A stretch of 64,000 nt of DNA, from positions 1 to 64,000 of the forward strand of contig CALSTG010000002.1 in NCBI GenBank assembly GCA_943789205.1, read 5' to 3'. The notes below the pieces were generated by a model. That model was given only the letters and a program-made list of their open reading frames with translations, ran no database searches and was not told where the DNA came from. The position numbers and the translations under genes were made by a program. Every line of letters starts with the position of its first letter. Positions within the stretch are counted from its first letter, which is position 1. This DNA is from an uncultured Flavobacteriales bacterium (GTDB lineage: Bacteria > Bacteroidota > Bacteroidia > Flavobacteriales_D > Crocinitomicaceae). Of this stretch, positions 25,011 to 35,669 are shown piece after piece.

Positions 25011-25682
25011 TTATTTAGAGTTTCTTGCAATGTATGCCTCTAAGTTTTTTTCCTTAGCGTAAAATGATTTCGGGTATTGAACAGCAATCGTTTCAAAATG
25101 AGCTTTTGCTAGGTCATATTTTTTCAATTGTTCAGCAACTAATCCGGCTTTGAAAAGATACATTGGACTCGTAAAGTTGTTGGCATTCATATTGGCAGCA
25201 GTCTTATAAAGCTCGTATGCCTCCTCAAATTTATTCAACTCTGATTGACAGTCTCCTTGAAGGCCAATGACTTCAACGCTCACATAGGTGTCTTCAACTG
25301 ACACATTTTCTAAAAGTGTTAGAGCTTCTTTATATTTCCCTTTCCGCATGTATTGAGAAGCTAAGAGGTATTTACTCACTTCACCACCAATTTTACCATC
25401 GTATTTCTTAACACTTTTCTGCAGCTTTTTGATGGGGTCTGTTTTAGCTCCAGCTTTTGAGGTGTCCATTGCTAAATTCGAATCATCATTAGTAATTGCA
25501 TTTAATGCAATGAAATAAGATTCTTTTGATTTTTCGTTTGAGGGTTTCCACATAAATTGTCTGTAACCCAAATAACCAATTACTAAAAGGGCTAAAGTAC
25601 CAATAGCGATAGAGCTTATTCTAAAGCTTTTACTATTCTTATATTTTTCTTTTAAGTCTTCTAAGGAAAAGTTTTCAGTCAT
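25011..25682 (-). CDS. TPR protein with one membrane anchor (YfgM-like)
   Basis: 223 residues. A short cytosolic N terminus (NFSLEDLKEKYKNSK) and one transmembrane helix (about 24-43) precede helical repeats: QYMRKGKYKEALTLLENV, GLQGDCQSELNKFEEAYELYKTA, and FKAGLVAEQLKKYDLAKAHFETIAVQYPKS. This layout matches the YfgM/tetratricopeptide proteins that sit beside SecYEG and chaperones. Exact role in Bacteroidota is unproved. First gene of the ribH/glmM operon; a TATTTTTG -7 box lies about 17 nt before the start. Confidence 0.8.
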   Translation of the reverse strand: MTENFSLEDLKEKYKNSKSFRISSIAIGTLALLVIGYLGYRQFMWKPSNEKSKESYFIALNAITNDDSNLAMDTSKAGAKTDPIKKLQKSVKKYDGKIGGEVSKYLLASQYMRKGKYKEALTLLENVSVEDTYVSVEVIGLQGDCQSELNKFEEAYELYKTAANMNANNFTSPMYLFKAGLVAEQLKKYDLAKAHFETIAVQYPKSFYAKEKNLEAYIARNSK

Positions 25683-25767
25683 TTTCTAAAATTTGTACGC
25701 AAAAATAGTCTTTTTTTCGCAATAAAATACTACCAACATTGCGTTTCGTGTAAGCGAAAAGCAATGA

Positions 25768-26391
25768 TTAGTAAGTGATTTCAATAAGCGTTGTATCTGC
25801 CATAGTTGTATTCACAGTTGCGATATCCAATATTGGTGTTCCTATTACCCAATACAGTATCGAATAGGGCTCATTGGCGTTATTTATGCAGTATATTGTA
25901 GTGTCTAGTGCTCCGAAGAAATTTTGCTCCTCTGAAGGACAGCATGCCTGGCAATCAGTTTTTCCTTCTTGTTTTATATATCTAAAATGATCTCCTGCTT
26001 CAGGGTTTTGATTGAGAATTCGAATACCCGCCCAGGATTTTGCGTTTGTTTCAAAATTTAAAATATTTACATCTTCCAAAGTGAGTTCAGAAAAGAATAC
26101 GGTTTTCTCTCCCTCAAAGTATCCGTCTTTAGTAAATGTGATTTTATATTTTTCAATTTGGGCGCGTTCAAATTGAAAAGAATAAGTACCATCTTGATTT
26201 GATGTTGTGGAGTCGGTTAGCAACTCTTCATTAGTTCCTACAGGATAACTGTATAAATATAATTTGCAGCCTTCTAACCCAGATGCATTTAATTCATTTA
26301 TAATCGTGCCTTCAATTTCAAAAGTACCTGCGCTTTTTTGACAACTTGTTGAAATATTCAAAACGATAAGAATATAGATTAATTTATTCAT
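25768..26391 (-). CDS. Lipoprotein with carboxypeptidase-regulatory-like fold
   Basis: 207 residues. The N terminus is a lipoprotein signal peptide with Cys17 (ISTSC). The first 100 residues read as an Ig-like/carboxypeptidase regulatory domain (IEGTIIN, GCKLYLYSYP, NQDGTYSFQFERA, YKITFTKDGYFEGEK). The C-terminal half has a CQACC cluster. Likely attached to the outer membrane; function unknown. The start overlaps the stop of the FkbM gene (ATGA). Confidence 0.7.
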   Translation of the reverse strand: MNKLIYILIVLNISTSCQKSAGTFEIEGTIINELNASGLEGCKLYLYSYPVGTNEELLTDSTTSNQDGTYSFQFERAQIEKYKITFTKDGYFEGEKTVFFSELTLEDVNILNFETNAKSWAGIRILNQNPEAGDHFRYIKQEGKTDCQACCPSEEQNFFGALDTTIYCINNANEPYSILYWVIGTPILDIATVNTTMADTTLIEITY

Positions 26392-27146
26392 GATATTCGT
26401 TCTAAAAACTGAGATTCTTTTGTTTGATGCACAAATAAATAATCTCCCGGTTCATTTTGAGCCCCATCTTCTCTAATAAATTGGAATTTAGAAATCCCAT
26501 ATTGAACATAGCCTAAATCTCGAAAAAAGGGCAAGAAATCCTCAATGTTTTTAGGGTCAATTTCAATTTGTATTGTTGGAAGGTATTGCTCTAATGCGGG
26601 TTTTAATTCTTGGAAAATCACCCATTCATATCCTTCAACATCACATTTTATATAGTCTAGTTTGGTTTCATTTTTAATTAAACTCAAGGGATTGACAAGT
26701 TCTACGTCTTGTGTGCGTTCTTTATTTGATACTATTTTATTTGAGATATGTGGCAATCCGGTTCTGATCATTCCGTTTTGCATCGGTAGTACCATAGTTA
26801 CTGTTCCAGCCTCTTTTCCAAGCGCGACATTGTGAATTTTTATATTTTTTTTCTTTCCAAGATGGAAATTAAGCACTTCATAATATTGTGGAAGTGGTTC
26901 TATACATATGACTTTGCCTTCAGTAGCTAGTCTTGAAAATGATTTTGCAAAATAACCTAGATTTGCGCCGATGTCTAAAACAACATCCTTCTTATTGATG
27001 ATCGAATATATTTTATAATGAAATTTGAATTTAAGATTGCCTTTCAATAATCCTAAATCAAGCAATAGATAGAACCCACGATGAAGCAGTCTCAGATACT
27101 GTTGTTCACTTAAAGTTGAGAATAATAGACGTTTGATTTGGTTCAT
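26388..27146 (-). CDS. FkbM-family methyltransferase
   Basis: 252 residues. The SAM-binding segment VVLDIGANLGYFAKSFSRLA, then VICIEPLPQYYEVL, HNVALGKEAGTVTM, DYIKCDVEGYEWVIFQEL and IQIEID match the FkbM methyltransferase domain. These enzymes O-methylate sugars or polyketides; a glycan substrate is the usual guess in Bacteroidota. Forms a coupled pair with the downstream lipoprotein gene. A TATTTTTG -7 box is about 14 nt upstream. Confidence 0.88.
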   Translation of the reverse strand: MNQIKRLLFSTLSEQQYLRLLHRGFYLLLDLGLLKGNLKFKFHYKIYSIINKKDVVLDIGANLGYFAKSFSRLATEGKVICIEPLPQYYEVLNFHLGKKKNIKIHNVALGKEAGTVTMVLPMQNGMIRTGLPHISNKIVSNKERTQDVELVNPLSLIKNETKLDYIKCDVEGYEWVIFQELKPALEQYLPTIQIEIDPKNIEDFLPFFRDLGYVQYGISKFQFIREDGAQNEPGDYLFVHQTKESQFLERIS

Positions 27147-27236
27147 GTATACGAAAGTATCAAAAATATATTGTGACTTAAACTCAAAATGATAATCAAT
27201 TAAAGATTTTGAAAAGCAAATTGGTATTTTTAGCCT

Positions 27237-29525
27237 ATGAAAAAAATGCTATATCTCATTTTTGTATTACCGCTAACATTTAATGCGCAGATTGAGCTTT
27301 CTGAAATAATGAAAGGATATGATTTTATAGGCTCACCCCCAACTAATGTTCGTTGGTCCGCAAGTGGTTCACAGGTCTGTTATGACCGGTCTATTAATGA
27401 GGAGACTAAAACAATATGTTTCGATTTAAAGAGTGGGCTTTATGATACTATTAATACCAGTGAATTTTACTTTTTCGATGAGGATCAAAGCGCTTATCAA
27501 AAGCAATTTGAAATAAGAAGTGAAGGCATTGGGTATTATAATAAAATCAGTGATGAAAGTAATATCTTGTATCAGACTCAGGAGCGTATTTTAAACTTAC
27601 AGCGTGTGAATGACCCCAATCAGATTTATTTTCAAAAAGGAAAAAATTTATTTGTTTGGGATTTATCTAACAAAGGACCTGTGTTAAGTCAGCTTACCAA
27701 TTTCACCGACGAGAAAGAATCTGATAAAAAACAAGGGGAATCGTACTTAAAAAAACAGCAAAAGGATTTGTTTCAGTACTTTGATGAAGTTGAAAAAGAA
27801 AATGATACCGAAGGAGAAAGAAAGAAAATATTTCTTGGCAAAGGAGACTTGCAATCTTTACAAGTTGACCCATCATCTCGTTGGGTAGTATTAAGGAAAT
27901 ATTTTTCAGCAGAGAACAGTAGCACGGTATATATGGATTATGTGACTTCAAATGGAGCCGCTCAGTCAAAACGTGCAAGGCCAAAGGTGTCATCAAATGA
28001 ACCGAATCAAGCAATTGGAGTTTATAAAATAGATGAAGATTCTATAGCTTGGTTGGATTTTTCTACGTTGTCTGATATTCGTTTAAAACCACAATATCTT
28101 GGTGATACCTTAGGTGCATTATATGAAGAAGACCGTTCATTGTTTTTACATCCAATTGTTTTTGCACGTAATAAAAGTGAAGGGTTGCTCGATATACGTT
28201 CAGCAGACAATAAAGATAGATGGATTGTATTAGTTGATTTTAAGACCGCTACTTTTCGTGAACTCATTCATGAGCACGATGAAGCGTGGATAGGAGGGCC
28301 AGGTATCTCTTCATGGAATATGGTTCCGGGTGTATTAGATTGGGTTTCAAATGAAACGGAGTTTCTCTTTCAGTCTGAGAGATCAGGGTATTCCCATCTC
28401 TATGCTTACGGAATCGAATCAGGTAAAGTAAGGGGATTAACAAGTGGTGCATATGAAGTTCGGGAGGTTCAGAATACTAAAGATCCATCTTGTTTTTATA
28501 TTACTTGTAATAAAAGACATCCGGGCAATCGAGAAATTTATAAATTGAATATTGACGATAGAACTTTGACAGAAGTTTTGACGAAGGATGGTGCCTTCGA
28601 GCTTACTGTCTCTCCTGATGAAAAACACTTTGCTTATCGATACTCCTTTATCAACAAGCCTTGGGAGGTTTTCGTTTCAAAAAGCTCAAAAAAGAAATTT
28701 GAAAAGCAAATAACACATTGCACTTCAAAATTATTCGAGCGTTTTAAATGGATGGTCCCTGATGTTAAAACTTTTGAGGCCTCAGATGGACTGCCGGTAT
28801 ACTTGAGAGTTTATAAGCCGGATTCTATAAAGAGCAATAATGCAGCGGTATTGTTTGTTCATGGAGCAGGGTACCTTCAGAATGCGCATAAATTTTGGAG
28901 TAATTATTACAGAGAATATATGTTTCATAATTTATTGGTAGCCAAAGGTTATACTGTTTTGGATGTTGATTATCGAGGTAGTGATGGTTACGGTCGAGAG
29001 CATAGAACTGCCATATACAGACATATGGGAGGTAAGGACTTACAAGACTATATTGATGTTAAAAAATTTGCCATTGATTCTCTAGCTATTGAAGAGCAAC
29101 GTGTTGGTATTTATGGTGGTTCCTATGGTGGGTTTATAACCCTAATGGCATTATTGACTGAGCCAAAAGCGTTTGCTTGTGGAGCGGCATTGAGATCTGT
29201 AACTGATTGGGCACATTACAATCACGAGTATACGAGTAACATCTTGAATTATCCTGAAACTGACTCTGTTGCTTACAGGAGAAGTTCTCCTATTTATTAT
29301 GCTGAAAATTTAGAAAAACCTTTGCTGATGTTACATGGTATGGTTGATGATAATGTGCAATTTCAAGATGTAGTGCGTTTGAGTCAGCGGTTTATTGAAT
29401 TAGGAAAGAAAGATTGGGATTTGGCAGTTTTCCCTGTTGAAGCTCACAGCTTTAAAAAGGCTTCTTCATGGACAGATGAATATCGAAGAATCTTCGAACT
29501 ATTTGAAACGCATCTAAAAAAATAA
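27237..29525 (+). CDS. S9-family prolyl oligopeptidase/dipeptidyl peptidase
   Basis: 762 residues with a signal peptide (to about residue 17, FNAQ). N-terminal part: eight-bladed-propeller-like repeats. C-terminal alpha/beta hydrolase domain: VLFVHGAGYLQ oxyanion region, VDYRGSDGYG, nucleophile elbow YGGSYGGF (Ser near 628), LLMLHGMVDDNV with the Asp, and PVEAHSF with the catalytic His. Secreted S9 enzymes cleave peptides, often X-Pro or X-Ala dipeptides, for nutrition. Alone with the GNAT gene 3 nt downstream. Confidence 0.93.
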   Translation: MKKMLYLIFVLPLTFNAQIELSEIMKGYDFIGSPPTNVRWSASGSQVCYDRSINEETKTICFDLKSGLYDTINTSEFYFFDEDQSAYQKQFEIRSEGIGYYNKISDESNILYQTQERILNLQRVNDPNQIYFQKGKNLFVWDLSNKGPVLSQLTNFTDEKESDKKQGESYLKKQQKDLFQYFDEVEKENDTEGERKKIFLGKGDLQSLQVDPSSRWVVLRKYFSAENSSTVYMDYVTSNGAAQSKRARPKVSSNEPNQAIGVYKIDEDSIAWLDFSTLSDIRLKPQYLGDTLGALYEEDRSLFLHPIVFARNKSEGLLDIRSADNKDRWIVLVDFKTATFRELIHEHDEAWIGGPGISSWNMVPGVLDWVSNETEFLFQSERSGYSHLYAYGIESGKVRGLTSGAYEVREVQNTKDPSCFYITCNKRHPGNREIYKLNIDDRTLTEVLTKDGAFELTVSPDEKHFAYRYSFINKPWEVFVSKSSKKKFEKQITHCTSKLFERFKWMVPDVKTFEASDGLPVYLRVYKPDSIKSNNAAVLFVHGAGYLQNAHKFWSNYYREYMFHNLLVAKGYTVLDVDYRGSDGYGREHRTAIYRHMGGKDLQDYIDVKKFAIDSLAIEEQRVGIYGGSYGGFITLMALLTEPKAFACGAALRSVTDWAHYNHEYTSNILNYPETDSVAYRRSSPIYYAENLEKPLLMLHGMVDDNVQFQDVVRLSQRFIELGKKDWDLAVFPVEAHSFKKASSWTDEYRRIFELFETHLKK

Positions 29526-29528
29526 AGA

Positions 29529-29960
29529 ATGGAGGTTGTAGAATTAAAAACCAAAGAGGCAATGTTACATGTCTTTGATCTTATCCGGGAGCTTTATCCA
29601 GATATGACCCTCGAAGATTATTCTGAGCAATTAGAGCTCATGATTCCTCATAATTATACTATGCTTTCTGTCAATGACGGAAATAAAAATATTGGCCTTG
29701 CAGGTCTTTGGATCGGAAATAAGTTATGGTGTGGAAAGTATCTTGAGTTAGATCATATTGTCGTTTCGAAAAAATGGCGCTCAAAAGGAGTAGGGACTCT
29801 AATGATTAATTATGCAAAATCCCTTGCGAAAACCAAAGGTTGTTCATCTATAGGCTTAGATTCTTTTACGCACAATCACGATTCTCATCGCTTTTTTTAT
29901 CGCGAGGGTTTTATAGCCAAAGGTTTTCATTTTGTCTATGAATTAAATAGTCTGGATTAA
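29529..29960 (+). CDS. GNAT-family N-acetyltransferase
   Basis: 143 residues. The acetyl-CoA pyrophosphate loop is VVSKKWRSKGVGTLMINYAKSLAK (residues about 77-100; R/Q-x-x-G-x-G/A core), preceded by LELDHI and followed by IGLDSFTHNHDSHRFFYREGF, the usual end of the GNAT fold. Substrate unknown. Follows the peptidase gene by 3 nt, so likely co-transcribed. Confidence 0.9.
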   Translation: MEVVELKTKEAMLHVFDLIRELYPDMTLEDYSEQLELMIPHNYTMLSVNDGNKNIGLAGLWIGNKLWCGKYLELDHIVVSKKWRSKGVGTLMINYAKSLAKTKGCSSIGLDSFTHNHDSHRFFYREGFIAKGFHFVYELNSLD

Positions 29961-29970
29961 AAAACTTTTC

Positions 29971-32244
29971 TCAATTTAATATTTCGAGATTTGCAAACCG
30001 GAGCAATATTGTTTTGCTTCCGTGGTGCGGGAAAAATATCGTAGCTTTTTGATCAGGTCCTGTTCCTTCGACATTGGTGACTTTTCCTTTGCCAAAGCGT
30101 TCATGTTGAACATCATAGCCTACCTTAATAAGGATGTCCTCCGAATTGCCTTTTGAAGACTGTGTTCTTTTGACTTCTTTTAGTGATCTCAAACCAGCAG
30201 GAGGCCCTCCCAAGGACTTATTCAAGCCACCTGTTCTTTGAGGGAATCCTTGATTTTTCCCTGCGCTACCTATTGGTTTCCGAATCGTATTAAATGAAAG
30301 ATAAGCATCGTCAATTTCATCTAAGAAACGAGAAGGCTCGCAACTAATCGATTGGCCCCATAAAAATCTTGAGCTTGCATACGAGATGGTACAGGATGTC
30401 ATTGCTCTTGTAACCGCAACATAGAATAATCTACGTTCTTCCTCAAGTTCTGTTCTTGATTGAAGTGCCATTTGAGAAGGGAAAAGATTTTCTTCCAGAC
30501 CTACCAAAAATACATTAGGAAATTCTAGGCCTTTACTAGAGTGTATGGTCATTAGGGAAACGTGGTTTTTTTCTTCTGGTTTATCTTGGTCGGCATCCGT
30601 TAACAGTGCCACCTCTAGCATAAAATCTGCTAATGTTTTTACCTCATCATCTTCACTACTATTTACAAATTCCTGGATACCGGCAAGTAGTTCTTCGATA
30701 TTTTGAAAACGCTCCACTTCTTCCGGTCCCTTGTTTTTCTCATTAACAAGCTCCTTCATAATGCCGGAGGCTTTGGCGATTCGTTCTGCCAATGTAAACG
30801 CATCCTTTTCGTTGACTTCAACTTGAAAGCTTTTAATCATTGTTACGAATTCTCCAATTCTAGATTGGGTCCCTCTATTAATGTCTACAGGGTATTTTTG
30901 AAAATCAGATATGATTTCCCACATGCTTGTACTGTAATTGTTTGCAGCAACTATGAGTTTTTCAATACTTGTTTTTCCAATAGCACGTCTTGGGTAGTTA
31001 ATGACTCGCTTCAGGGCTTCTTCATCATTTGGATTCGCAGAAAGACGGAAATAGGCGAGAAGGTCTTTAATTTCTTTTCGTTGATAAAAAGAAAGTCCCC
31101 CATATACCTTGTAGGGGATGTTTAGTTTTCTTAACGATTCTTCAAAGCTTCTTGATTGTCTGTTGGTTCTGTATAAAATGGCAAAATCATTAAAAGTACC
31201 CCCTTGTTTTTGTTTATCAAATATTTTTGAAGAAATGGCTCTTCCTTCCTCATTGTCAGTCAGGGTTCTAATGACCTCTATTTTTTCTCCAATTTGATTG
31301 TCTGTCCAGACTTTTTTATAAATCTGATCCTTATTGTTTTTGATAACACTATTTGCTGCTTCTACAATATTTTTAGTACTCCTGTAATTCTGCTCAAGCT
31401 TAAACAAGGTGAATTCAGGGTAGTCTTTTTTGAAATTTAATATATTTTCAATATTGGCTCCTCTAAAGGAGTAAATGCTTTGTGCGTCATCTCCTACGAC
31501 ACAAATGTTTTCATAAGCTGCTGCCAGCTGTTTGATAATTAGGTACTGTGCGAAGTTCGTATCTTGATACTCGTCAACAAGGATATATTTAAACTTATGT
31601 TGATAATAGTGCAGCACATCTGGAAAATCTCTTAACAATACATTGGTGTAGTACAGAAGATCATCAAAATCCATGGCTCCCGAGCGTTGACAACGGTTCA
31701 TGTATGAAGTGTATATCCTACCCATATCAGGCCTTCTAGATTGTTTGTCCTCTAGCTTGATCTCAGAGTTGTCATTATATGCCTCAGGCGATATTAGATT
31801 ATTTTTAGCCGTGGATATCCTCCCGAAAACTTGGCTTGGTTTATAAGTTTTGTCGTCTAAATTGAACCCTTTAATAATGTCTTTTATGAGACTTCTTGAG
31901 TCTTGGGTGTCATAAATTGTAAAATTGCTTGGAAAACCAATTCTATCAGCATTGAATCTGAGGATTTTTGAGAATACCGAATGAAAGGTTCCCATAGTTA
32001 TATTTTTCGCTTCATGCCCTCCTGAAATGTTACTGATTCTCTCTGTCATTTCTTTGGCAGCCTTATTGGTAAAAGTCAAGGCTAAAATATTGAATGGGTC
32101 AATCCCATTTTCCATCATGTGCGCAATACGATATGTAAGCACACGTGTTTTCCCAGAACCCGCACCGGCAATGACCATAGCTGCGCCGTACATATGTTCC
32201 GCCGCGACCTTTTGGCTGTCGTTAAGTTCATTCAAAAAATTCAT
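29971..32244 (-). CDS. UvrD/PcrA-type ATP-dependent DNA helicase
   Basis: 757 residues, full-length superfamily 1A. Walker A GAGSGKT (27-33), TFTNKAAKEM (motif Ia), LVDEYQDTN (motif II), GDDAQSIYSFRGA (III), EQNYRST (IV), LMTIHSSKGLEFPNVFLVG (V) and RRLFYVAVTRA (VI) are present, plus the C-terminal Tudor-like tail VGYDVQHERFGKGKV that contacts RNA polymerase in PcrA. It unwinds DNA 3'-5' in repair. A TAATTTTG -7 box is about 13 nt before the start. Confidence 0.95.
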   Translation of the reverse strand: MNFLNELNDSQKVAAEHMYGAAMVIAGAGSGKTRVLTYRIAHMMENGIDPFNILALTFTNKAAKEMTERISNISGGHEAKNITMGTFHSVFSKILRFNADRIGFPSNFTIYDTQDSRSLIKDIIKGFNLDDKTYKPSQVFGRISTAKNNLISPEAYNDNSEIKLEDKQSRRPDMGRIYTSYMNRCQRSGAMDFDDLLYYTNVLLRDFPDVLHYYQHKFKYILVDEYQDTNFAQYLIIKQLAAAYENICVVGDDAQSIYSFRGANIENILNFKKDYPEFTLFKLEQNYRSTKNIVEAANSVIKNNKDQIYKKVWTDNQIGEKIEVIRTLTDNEEGRAISSKIFDKQKQGGTFNDFAILYRTNRQSRSFEESLRKLNIPYKVYGGLSFYQRKEIKDLLAYFRLSANPNDEEALKRVINYPRRAIGKTSIEKLIVAANNYSTSMWEIISDFQKYPVDINRGTQSRIGEFVTMIKSFQVEVNEKDAFTLAERIAKASGIMKELVNEKNKGPEEVERFQNIEELLAGIQEFVNSSEDDEVKTLADFMLEVALLTDADQDKPEEKNHVSLMTIHSSKGLEFPNVFLVGLEENLFPSQMALQSRTELEEERRLFYVAVTRAMTSCTISYASSRFLWGQSISCEPSRFLDEIDDAYLSFNTIRKPIGSAGKNQGFPQRTGGLNKSLGGPPAGLRSLKEVKRTQSSKGNSEDILIKVGYDVQHERFGKGKVTNVEGTGPDQKATIFFPHHGSKTILLRFANLEILN

Positions 32245-32366
32245 GTAATGCTTTTTACAAAATTAACGAATAGCTTGACTTAAGGAAACTAAAAATATAG
32301 GAATTGAGTATAACTTTTGAACAATCATACAATTCTGTCATTGGCTAAATATATTATTTTTGCAAC

Positions 32367-32723
32367 ATGAAAAAAGTTTCAATATATCACAATAATCGTT
32401 GTTCAAAAAGTCGTCAAGCATTGGCCTTGCTTAAAGAAAAAAATGTGAATCTTGATATTGTGGAGTATTTAAAACAGCCCTTGCTGGAAGGCACGTTAAA
32501 ACGAATTTTAAATCAACTGGGAATTAAACCGATCGAACTCATGCGAAAGGGAGAACTAGATTTTAAAACCCATATAAAAGGTAAAGATTTAAAGGATGAT
32601 GATTTAATCGCGTTAATGGTTCAGTATCCCAAATTGATAGAGCGTCCAATTCTTGTTTCTGGTGATAAAGCACTAGTCGCGCGCCCTCCGGAATTGGTTA
32701 GTGATTTTATAAGTTCATTATAA
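32367..32723 (+). CDS. arsC: ArsC-family arsenate reductase
   Basis: 118 residues. IYHNNRCSKSRQAL has the catalytic Cys12 in C-S-x-S-R; IVEYLKQPL, LLRKGE-like LMRKGELDFK and RPILVSGDKALVARPPE with the conserved Arg complete the glutaredoxin-dependent ArsC signature. It reduces arsenate to arsenite using glutathione/glutaredoxin or similar. No arsenite exporter or ArsR is nearby, so it may be a housekeeping thiol reductase. A TATTTTTG -7 box ends 4 nt before ATG, implying a leaderless mRNA. Confidence 0.92.
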   Translation: MKKVSIYHNNRCSKSRQALALLKEKNVNLDIVEYLKQPLLEGTLKRILNQLGIKPIELMRKGELDFKTHIKGKDLKDDDLIALMVQYPKLIERPILVSGDKALVARPPELVSDFISSL

Positions 32724-32826
32724 ATAAGTATCTCTTTTATCGGGTCTCATAATTTAATTACATGATAATTGTGTTTTTTAGACCGGGACTCATTATTTCA
32801 ATTATCTTTGGCTACCTAATTAATTC

Positions 32827-33210
32827 ATGAAGTTAGAAACAATATATCTTAAAGCAAATACGCCTTTTTCAAAGGCTATAGAAGCATGGTGTGCTGCAAA
32901 TGCTAATGAAGTGGTAAATACGAAAGAGCGGTATGAGGTCACTATTGAGAATTACGATTCATTGCTAATCATTAGTGAAAATCAATCCATTTCAAAGGAG
33001 AACTGGAATCTTAAATCTTTGTTTGATCAGAATCAAAAGTCAACTTACAGAATTGATATTAATGGTACTTTAAATGTTGCTATAGTTAATCTAAAACTTT
33101 GGTTGCATTCTAATAAGTCCAAAAATCTATTGATTGTAGGAAAAGATGAGATTATCAAAAATGAAAACCTCGATCGTTTTTTAGGAAAACTGAAAGAGCT
33201 TAGCCTCTAA
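32827..33210 (+). CDS. Unknown protein, 127 aa
   Basis: No family recognised. A soluble alpha/beta protein without signal peptide or membrane helix; the sequence alternates short strands (LETIYLKA, YDSLLIIS, TYRIDING, NLLIVGKDE) and helices. It lies after arsC and converges on pheT with an 11-nt tail overlap. Confidence 0.6.
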   Translation: MKLETIYLKANTPFSKAIEAWCAANANEVVNTKERYEVTIENYDSLLIISENQSISKENWNLKSLFDQNQKSTYRIDINGTLNVAIVNLKLWLHSNKSKNLLIVGKDEIIKNENLDRFLGKLKELSL

Positions 33211-35614
33211 GTTCTGCCCCTAAATTTTCTTCAAGTTTTTTTCTAATATCTTCCATTATAGGATCTATTGTGCTGTCCTGAAGCGTAGTATCATTATCCT
33301 GAAATGTGAAAGAAACAGCATAAGACTTTTTTCCTTTAGGTAGCTTATCTCCCTCGTATACATCAAAAAGAGAGATGTCTTTTAATAATTTCTTATTGGC
33401 TTTGTAGCCTTCGTTTTCAATAGAGGCATATTCAACGTTTTCATCTAGTATTAATGAAAAGTCTCTTCGCACAAAAAACGTTTTTGGAAGCTCTTTGAAT
33501 ATGGTTTTTGCATTACTATATTTGATTAATAGATCCCAATTTGCAATTGCAATAAAGGTTTTTGTCTTTACACCTACATTTTTGCAATGGGCGTGATTAA
33601 CTTGTCCGAATTCTATAAGTGAATCTTTTCCCACAGCAAAGGCATAACTTCTTTCAAAAAATTCATCAACATTAGCACCTTCAACAAGCTTTTTCTTTAT
33701 TCCTAATTTGTTCATTAGCGTTTCACAGCTCTGTTTTAAGTCAAAGAAGTCAAGATTTCTCGTCTTGTATTGCCATGATTGGTCATTTACTTTACCTGCG
33801 ATGGCAAATGCTAATTCTCTCGTTTCGATGTATTTATCATTTGCTTTGAAATACGATTTTCCAAACTCAAATATTCTTTGCTCTATCTGCTGTCGGTTCT
33901 GATTGTATCCAATTGTTTCGAGCAATCCAAAAAACAAAGACCGTCTCATGGTTGCAAGTTCCTTGCTCAAAGGATTTAGGATAGCAACGCTAGCTTTTTT
34001 ATCATCTTCTAAATCATTTTTTCTAAGAGAATTGTTCAGCACTTCATTGAACCCTTGTGAAACAAATAGTTCTGATGTCGTCCTCTGAATATTTTCTTCA
34101 TTTTTCCCATCCTCCACAGGGAAAGAGATATGCCATTTTTTAGGAAGAGCAACCTTATTGAATCCGTAGATTCTCAGTACTTCTTCTAAGACATCTTCAG
34201 TTCTTTTGACATCTATACGGTACTGAGGTACAGTTACTTCTATATTATTCACTTGAATCATTATTACATATAAAATCTAAGTTTGTTAAGATTTTACAAA
34301 TTTCTGACGTCTGCAATTGTGTACCCAGTCTTTTGTTTAAAAATGCTGTACTAAATGATAAGATTTTAGGTTTTTTTTCGGTATGGTCGATTATAACGGG
34401 TTCCATGCTTAAATTTGCACCAGTTAATTCCTGTATTAAAGAGATTGCTCGAAGCATTGCTTTTTCAGTAAATGTTGGGTCAACACCTCTTTCAAATCTG
34501 AAGCTAGCATCTGTCTGTAAAGCATGTGTTTTGGCGGTCTTTCTTATGGAGGTTGCATTGAAAATTGCCGATTCAAGAAAGATACTTGTAGTTTTATTTG
34601 AAATACCAGAATGTAAACCTCCAAAAACACCAGCTATACAAAGGTTTTCACCACCACTAGTAATCATTAGTTCACTTCCAATAAGTTTCCGTTTCTCTCC
34701 GTCTAAGGTTTCGAATTCAGTACCTTTTTTTGCGTTTTTGATTGAAATATCGTCTTTTATTGCTTTGCGGTCAAAAGCATGCATTGGTGTTCCGAATTCG
34801 AACATAACAAAATTGGTCACGTCAACAATATTGTTGACAGGTTCTAATCCTATAGATTTTAGGTAGTTTTTAAGCCATTTTGGTGATGGTTCTACGACCA
34901 CATTGTCAAGAACAGCTCCAATATATCTTGGGCAGAGCTCAGGGTTTTCAATATTGATTTTGACATCCCTGTTTGGTGCGTTTGTTCCGGGTTTAATAAG
35001 AGTTTCGGGCAGTTTTATTTGAAGGTTACTTTTTTCATGAAAATTTAAAAATGCCTTAATGTCTCTGGCTACTCCAATATGACCCATGGCGTCACATCGA
35101 TTAGGGGTGAGACCAATCTCTAACTGATGATCTCTATATATATCAAAATAATCCGAGGCTTTAAGTCCTACTTCTGCCGATTCAGGTAAAATAATTATCC
35201 CTTCGTGAGCAGCACCAAGTCCAATTTCATCTTCTGCGCAAATCATACCTATGGATTCGACGCCTCTAATTTTAGCTTTTTTGATTTTAAAAGGCTTTTC
35301 ATCCTTTGGATAAAGTGTTGCACCAACTTTAGATACGACCACTTTAATTCCTTTGCTAACGTTTGGTGCCCCGCAAACGATTTGAACAATTTCATCTCCA
35401 ATATTAACCTTAGTTACTTTTAGCCTGTCAGCATCTGGGTGCGGTTCGCATGACAATACCTCACCAATAACGATTCCTTCTAAGCCACCTTGATTTCTTC
35501 AAAACAATGAAGTCCCTCAATCTCTAAGCCAGTATCTGTCAATATTTCAGAGGTTCTTTCCGGAGTTAGCTGAAAGTCAAGATAATTCTTTAACCACTTG
35601 AATGAAATTTTCAT
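33200..35614 (-). pseudogene. pheT: Phenylalanyl-tRNA synthetase beta subunit, two apparent frameshifts
   Basis: The full protein can be read in three frames from ATG 35614: N terminus (KISFKWLKNYLDF), then a -1 step near 35489-35493 into GIVIGEVLSCEPHPDADRLKV (tRNA-binding EMAP-like domain, B3/B4 domain, B5 start), then another break near 34255-34275 into VTVPQYRIDVKRTEDVLEEVLRIYGF and the C-terminal ferredoxin-fold anticodon domain ending at 33200. Together about 805 codons, the usual PheT length, with all parts conserved. PheT charges tRNA-Phe with PheS and is essential, so two single-base indels in an otherwise well-kept gene point to sequencing or assembly error rather than true loss. 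pheS is not in the window. Confidence 0.9.
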
Positions 35615-35669
35615 GTCACAATGTATTTAAATGCGAATTTATTAATTCTAGGTCAATCTAGTTCAAGGA

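Noticed and set aside
32367..32723. An arsenic resistance operon
   Set aside because: Only arsC is present; no arsR, acr3 or arsB nearby.
34245..34275. Programmed frameshift in pheT
   Set aside because: Two breaks, in different directions, with no slippery site or known recoding in this gene; simple indels fit better.
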